From: Synechococcaceae cyanobacterium RL_1_2
Lineage (GTDB): Bacteria; Cyanobacteriota; Cyanobacteriia; Cyanobacteriales; JAAUPO01
Assembly (NCBI GenBank): GCA_012033095.1
Contig: JAAUPO010000152.1
Span: forward strand, 1-6,198
Direction of reading: 5' to 3'
Length of the DNA stretch: 6,198 bases
Below, in pieces: positions 4,701-6,198 of the stretch (position 1 is the first letter of the stretch; each line of letters begins with the position of its first letter). The position numbers and the translations under genes were made by a program. The notes under the pieces were generated by a model that saw nothing but the letters and a program-made list of their open reading frames with translations, was not told the DNA's origin and ran no database searches.

Positions 4701-6198
4701 TACAGCAACGGACGAATCAAGACTAATGTCAACACCATCTTCTGCCTGGGAATAGCCAGTGATTGAAATATCTCCGTTAGCTGAAGTTACGGTTCCTGAT
4801 ATTTGTGCCCCTTGGGACTCATCAAAGGCTACATTAGCCACCCCTGTCCCTTCGATGGTAATTGGGCTAGTATCGGTGGAGGCAATGCTACTATCTTTGT
4901 CTAATAGAACCCCATCATTTACCGTATTACTATAACCAAACAAGCTAATAGGGCCAGTGGCTGAGCTAATGGCACTAGCGTTCGACCCATCATTAGTTCT
5001 AATCCGCAAGCCGCTACCCGTTGCAGTACCTGTATTTGCATTAATGGGAGTTGTGCCTGTACCACCGATGAGGGTCATGGCCCCACCTACGGTAGTTAAG
5101 CTGGAATTAAGCAGGGAAAGTGCGGTATTACCTGTTAGTTCAATAGTATTCGTTCCGGTGGTGGTTATTTTTGTACTATTGACATTGAGCGTATCCGTGA
5201 CGATGGACAAATTGCCAGCTAAATCGACAGTACCATTGCCTAAATTAATTGTGACTTGATCCGTTCCATCTTGGGTATTGAGGCTAATATCCCCTGTAAC
5301 AGCAGAAACTGCCACCTGTACTGTGTTGCCATCAACTTGAGTCAGGCCAATTCCTTGAAGGGCGTTGTTGGCATCCGTAATAACTAAAGCTCCGTTATCC
5401 AAAGTAATAGTCAGTTGCTCTGATAACCCGGAAAGTGCGTTCAGAGTCAAGTTGCCATTTTGGTCTAAAAGAATGACGCTAGCTAACTCAAATGCTCCAA
5501 TATCTACCGCCGTCCCAACAACGCGATCGAAGTCCATTCCCCGTTGATCGGTGGTTAAGTTATTTGGATTAGCTCCCGCATCGATCGCTGGAGAACCATC
5601 AACTAGGGCGTAGGTTTGGGTCGGGCCGCCATTATCAGCTAGGGTAAGATTGATAATCTCGGCTATTGGCGTTGGATTTGTTCCATCGGAAGTAGCAACA
5701 ATGTCAGAACTAAGGGTTACTAAATTTGTAAAACCAGCCGCAGCACTATTTTTTTCGCTATTTCCAAAGATGTTATTGCCGAGAGACGTTAAATTAGCGG
5801 CACCATTGATCTCACCACCATTAGCCGAAACAATACTACTCTGAATTGTTGCCGATGCACTTCCCCCAATAAATAGTGCGAAATCACTACCATCTCTGGA
5901 ATTTTGAGCAAACGTACTATTAACAATAGCTGCTGTGCTAGTTCCGTCCAGCCTTAGAGCACCACCACTACCAAGACTACCGCTAGGCTTATTGTTACTA
6001 AAAGTTGATTGAATGATATTCGCATCACCACTATTAAGCGTAACTCCAGATCCAAATCGTCCTAAATTATTTGAGATCGTGCTACCTGTTATTGTTAATG
6101 TTCCAATAGAATGAAGGAGTGCACCAGTATTATAAGCTTGACCGCCGCTTATTGTGCTGTTGGTAATAGTTAAATCTTCCCTGTTGGTAATATTTCCT
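1722..6198 (-). CDS. giant extracellular mosaic protein with beta-helix, HYR, cadherin-like and DUF4114 domains, N-terminus outside window
   Basis: The frame is open from the right edge for 1491 codons to TAA. In visible numbering: 1-180 right-handed beta-helix with about five rungs (NSTISGG, GSTISNN, QSTFSNN, NSTFAQN); 186-237 the choice-of-anchor Q signature (LADNGGPTQTYAL, GSPAIDAG, TDQRG, DIGAFE); 238-726 Gly/Thr/Asn-rich beta-strand repeats; 727-798 a segment ending ISYQGGDGNDVILTI, frequent in large bacterial surface proteins; 801-895 cadherin-like; 903-980 and 981-1058 two HYR domains; 1062-1163 cadherin-like, ending in a DxNDNxP-type motif (NVNDNVP); 1168-1253 a further Ig/cadherin-like domain; 1254-1331 an Ala-rich linker; 1334-1491 DUF4114 with FGFEDL and SDYDFNDL. 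There is no cysteine and little Lys or Arg, as in secreted calcium-binding proteins. Adhesion or a surface-layer role is inference; no catalytic site is visible. The ATG at 5537 lies between TDQRG and DIGAFE of one motif, so it is not the start. Confidence 0.85.
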   Translation of the reverse strand, partial: GNITNREDLTITNSTISGGQAYNTGALLHSIGTLTITGSTISNNLGRFGSGVTLNSGDANIIQSTFSNNKPSGSLGSGGALRLDGTSTAAIVNSTFAQNSRDGSDFALFIGGSASATIQSSIVSANGGEINGAANLTSLGNNIFGNSEKNSAAAGFTNLVTLSSDIVATSDGTNPTPIAEIINLTLADNGGPTQTYALVDGSPAIDAGANPNNLTTDQRGMDFDRVVGTAVDIGAFELASVILLDQNGNLTLNALSGLSEQLTITLDNGALVITDANNALQGIGLTQVDGNTVQVAVSAVTGDISLNTQDGTDQVTINLGNGTVDLAGNLSIVTDTLNVNSTKITTTGTNTIELTGNTALSLLNSSLTTVGGAMTLIGGTGTTPINANTGTATGSGLRIRTNDGSNASAISSATGPISLFGYSNTVNDGVLLDKDSSIASTDTSPITIEGTGVANVAFDESQGAQISGTVTSANGDISITGYSQAEDGVDISLDSSVAVTGSGNLSIIGTAVANSQYDAAVKLAGSLYTITGNLNVTGYGLGGIGVGSDGGPGFLQTDTGNIIVTTDNINTDAFGRIVVFSTTNGGTLTLKPENTASTIGIGNSASGGFNLNGNELGGIQDGFSSITIGDTQNGTGAVDINASIFLDPVAIAGGAMTVTGLEGGTNTITIQSTSTVSAEGIFSPVGVTSNITQITGNVVLDATDTFTATINSATTPGTDYDQLQVSGTINLGNATLALSGAIPTTMAGDSVVLISNDDTDGVTGTFAGLAEGSFINFNNELWSISYQGGDGNDVILTINKAPSITSNTLSLTEGLTVVDTFQVTDPENETLTYSISGNGADDGLFTINNSTGELSFIVAPDFEIPGDGNADNVYIVQVQVSDGSNTIIQDIAITVANDPTDDDTTPPILTIPSDITVEATSVTDNTVTIGSATATDNVDTDVTITNDAPSVFPLGSTDVTWTATDDTGNQTTGTQTVTVEDTTAPILTVPSDVTVEATSATGTTATLGSATATDDVDTDVTIINDAPTEFPLGTTDVIWTAVDDLGNQTTGTQTVTVQDTTAPEITSDPSVSLTENVAEVITLTAEDLVDEEQNITFILAGINANLFVLSDNQLSFIDAPDFEAPKGSDSGDSNTYIVEIQARDLAGNTATQTLTIDVTNVNDNVPTGPSTFTLVPTDNNLIDLGSQLTDNDGDTVLISAITSGLYGVVAITGDQSLSYTPSLSGFIGTDSLTYTITDGLKEQTINLELTYVGAEDQFDSQTGLINAIAPDQVFPILDGDGILSETVRAEAAAQGADLSQVVDKLVYQAPANAIDLATIQAAALNASQRTDAKFFNVVGFYQVDDLTGAVTAGGVTYQPGDEGYAANALNRVDPNIIFTGGGGSTPTANFNLDLFKTGQFYAPFIIVNADNYTGDITQRVAQFLQVNPTNEGATAANVSSHSVAYFSYGAANPDGTAHIKSFGDNVFGFEDLPAGVGISDYDFNDLFIVLG
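3024..3491 (-). repeat. tandem duplication encoding two HYR domains, 234-bp period
   Basis: Two adjacent 234-bp units (3258-3491 and 3024-3257) each encode 78 residues starting DTT(P/A)PILT and ending in GNQTTGTQTVTV(E/Q). By eye they differ at about 33 of 234 bases and 17 of 78 residues. One 33-bp stretch (3031-3063 against 3265-3297) is identical. The phase is exact, so the reading frame is kept. HYR is an Ig-like fold linked to adhesion in animals and found in many bacterial surface proteins. Confidence 0.85.
4488..4955 (-). repeat. degenerate ~60-residue protein repeats (G-x-I-S-x-x-GYS type), about 2.7 copies
   Basis: Within the large protein, visible residues 415, 475 and 532 begin similar units: GPISLFGYS, GDISITGYS and GNLNVTGYG. 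The first two continue with DGV, then LDKDSS or LDSSV, then ITIEGTGVAN or LSIIGTAVAN, and then an AxISG or VKLAG strand. The spacing is 60 and then 57 residues. Divergence is high at DNA level, so these are old structural repeats, probably coils of a beta-solenoid. Confidence 0.55.

Noticed and set aside
4957..5259. Other plus-strand ORFs opposite the large gene, for example 100 codons here and similar ones at 1824-2093, 2382-2657 and 4195-4533
   Set aside because: They lie wholly within the strongly supported minus-strand frame, with low-complexity products and no family resemblance.
5535..5537. ATG as start codon of a 1271-residue protein on the minus strand
   Set aside because: The frame stays open upstream to the window edge. 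The preceding 220 codons encode a beta-helix and the first half of the choice-of-anchor Q motif, which continues across this Met.

Overview
The window looks like cyanobacterial DNA. It has moderate-to-low GC and four perfect HIP1 octamers (GCGATCGC at 10-17, 520-527, 2392-2399 and 4243-4250). It also has a large acidic surface protein ending in a DUF4114 domain and noncoding palindromes of a type common in cyanobacterial genomes. I cannot name the genus from the sequence.

Layout. At the left edge, on the plus strand, is the C-terminal part of panB (ketopantoate hydroxymethyltransferase, pantothenate/CoA synthesis), cut by the window edge. It converges on a minus-strand gene at 690-1277 for a GspH/FimT-like minor pilin or pseudopilin. 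The gap between them holds a strong G/C-stem hairpin that fits a terminator for the pilin gene, and a weaker one on the panB side. Next is a 444-bp noncoding stretch (1278-1721). It holds the presumed pilin promoter region with a CRP-like palindrome and TTAGGT boxes, a small MITE-like element, and a rho-independent terminator for the next gene. From 1722 to the right edge, one minus-strand reading frame stays open for 1491 codons. It is the C-terminal part of a giant, cysteine-free, presumably extracellular mosaic protein: beta-helix and choice-of-anchor Q, then beta-strand repeats, cadherin-like, two HYR domains, cadherin-like, another Ig/cadherin-like domain, and DUF4114. Its start lies outside the window; the internal ATG at 5537 is not the start.

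Relation between genes. panB is an unrelated housekeeping gene. The pilin and the large protein share a strand and both probably act at or outside the cell surface. A terminator and a separate promoter region lie between them, so I read them as independent transcription units. I see no CRISPR array, tRNA, rRNA, transposase or defence system. The points most worth a second look are the CRP-like site in front of the pilin, the possible calcium loop in the pilin, the MITE-like element, and the repeat structure of the large protein.
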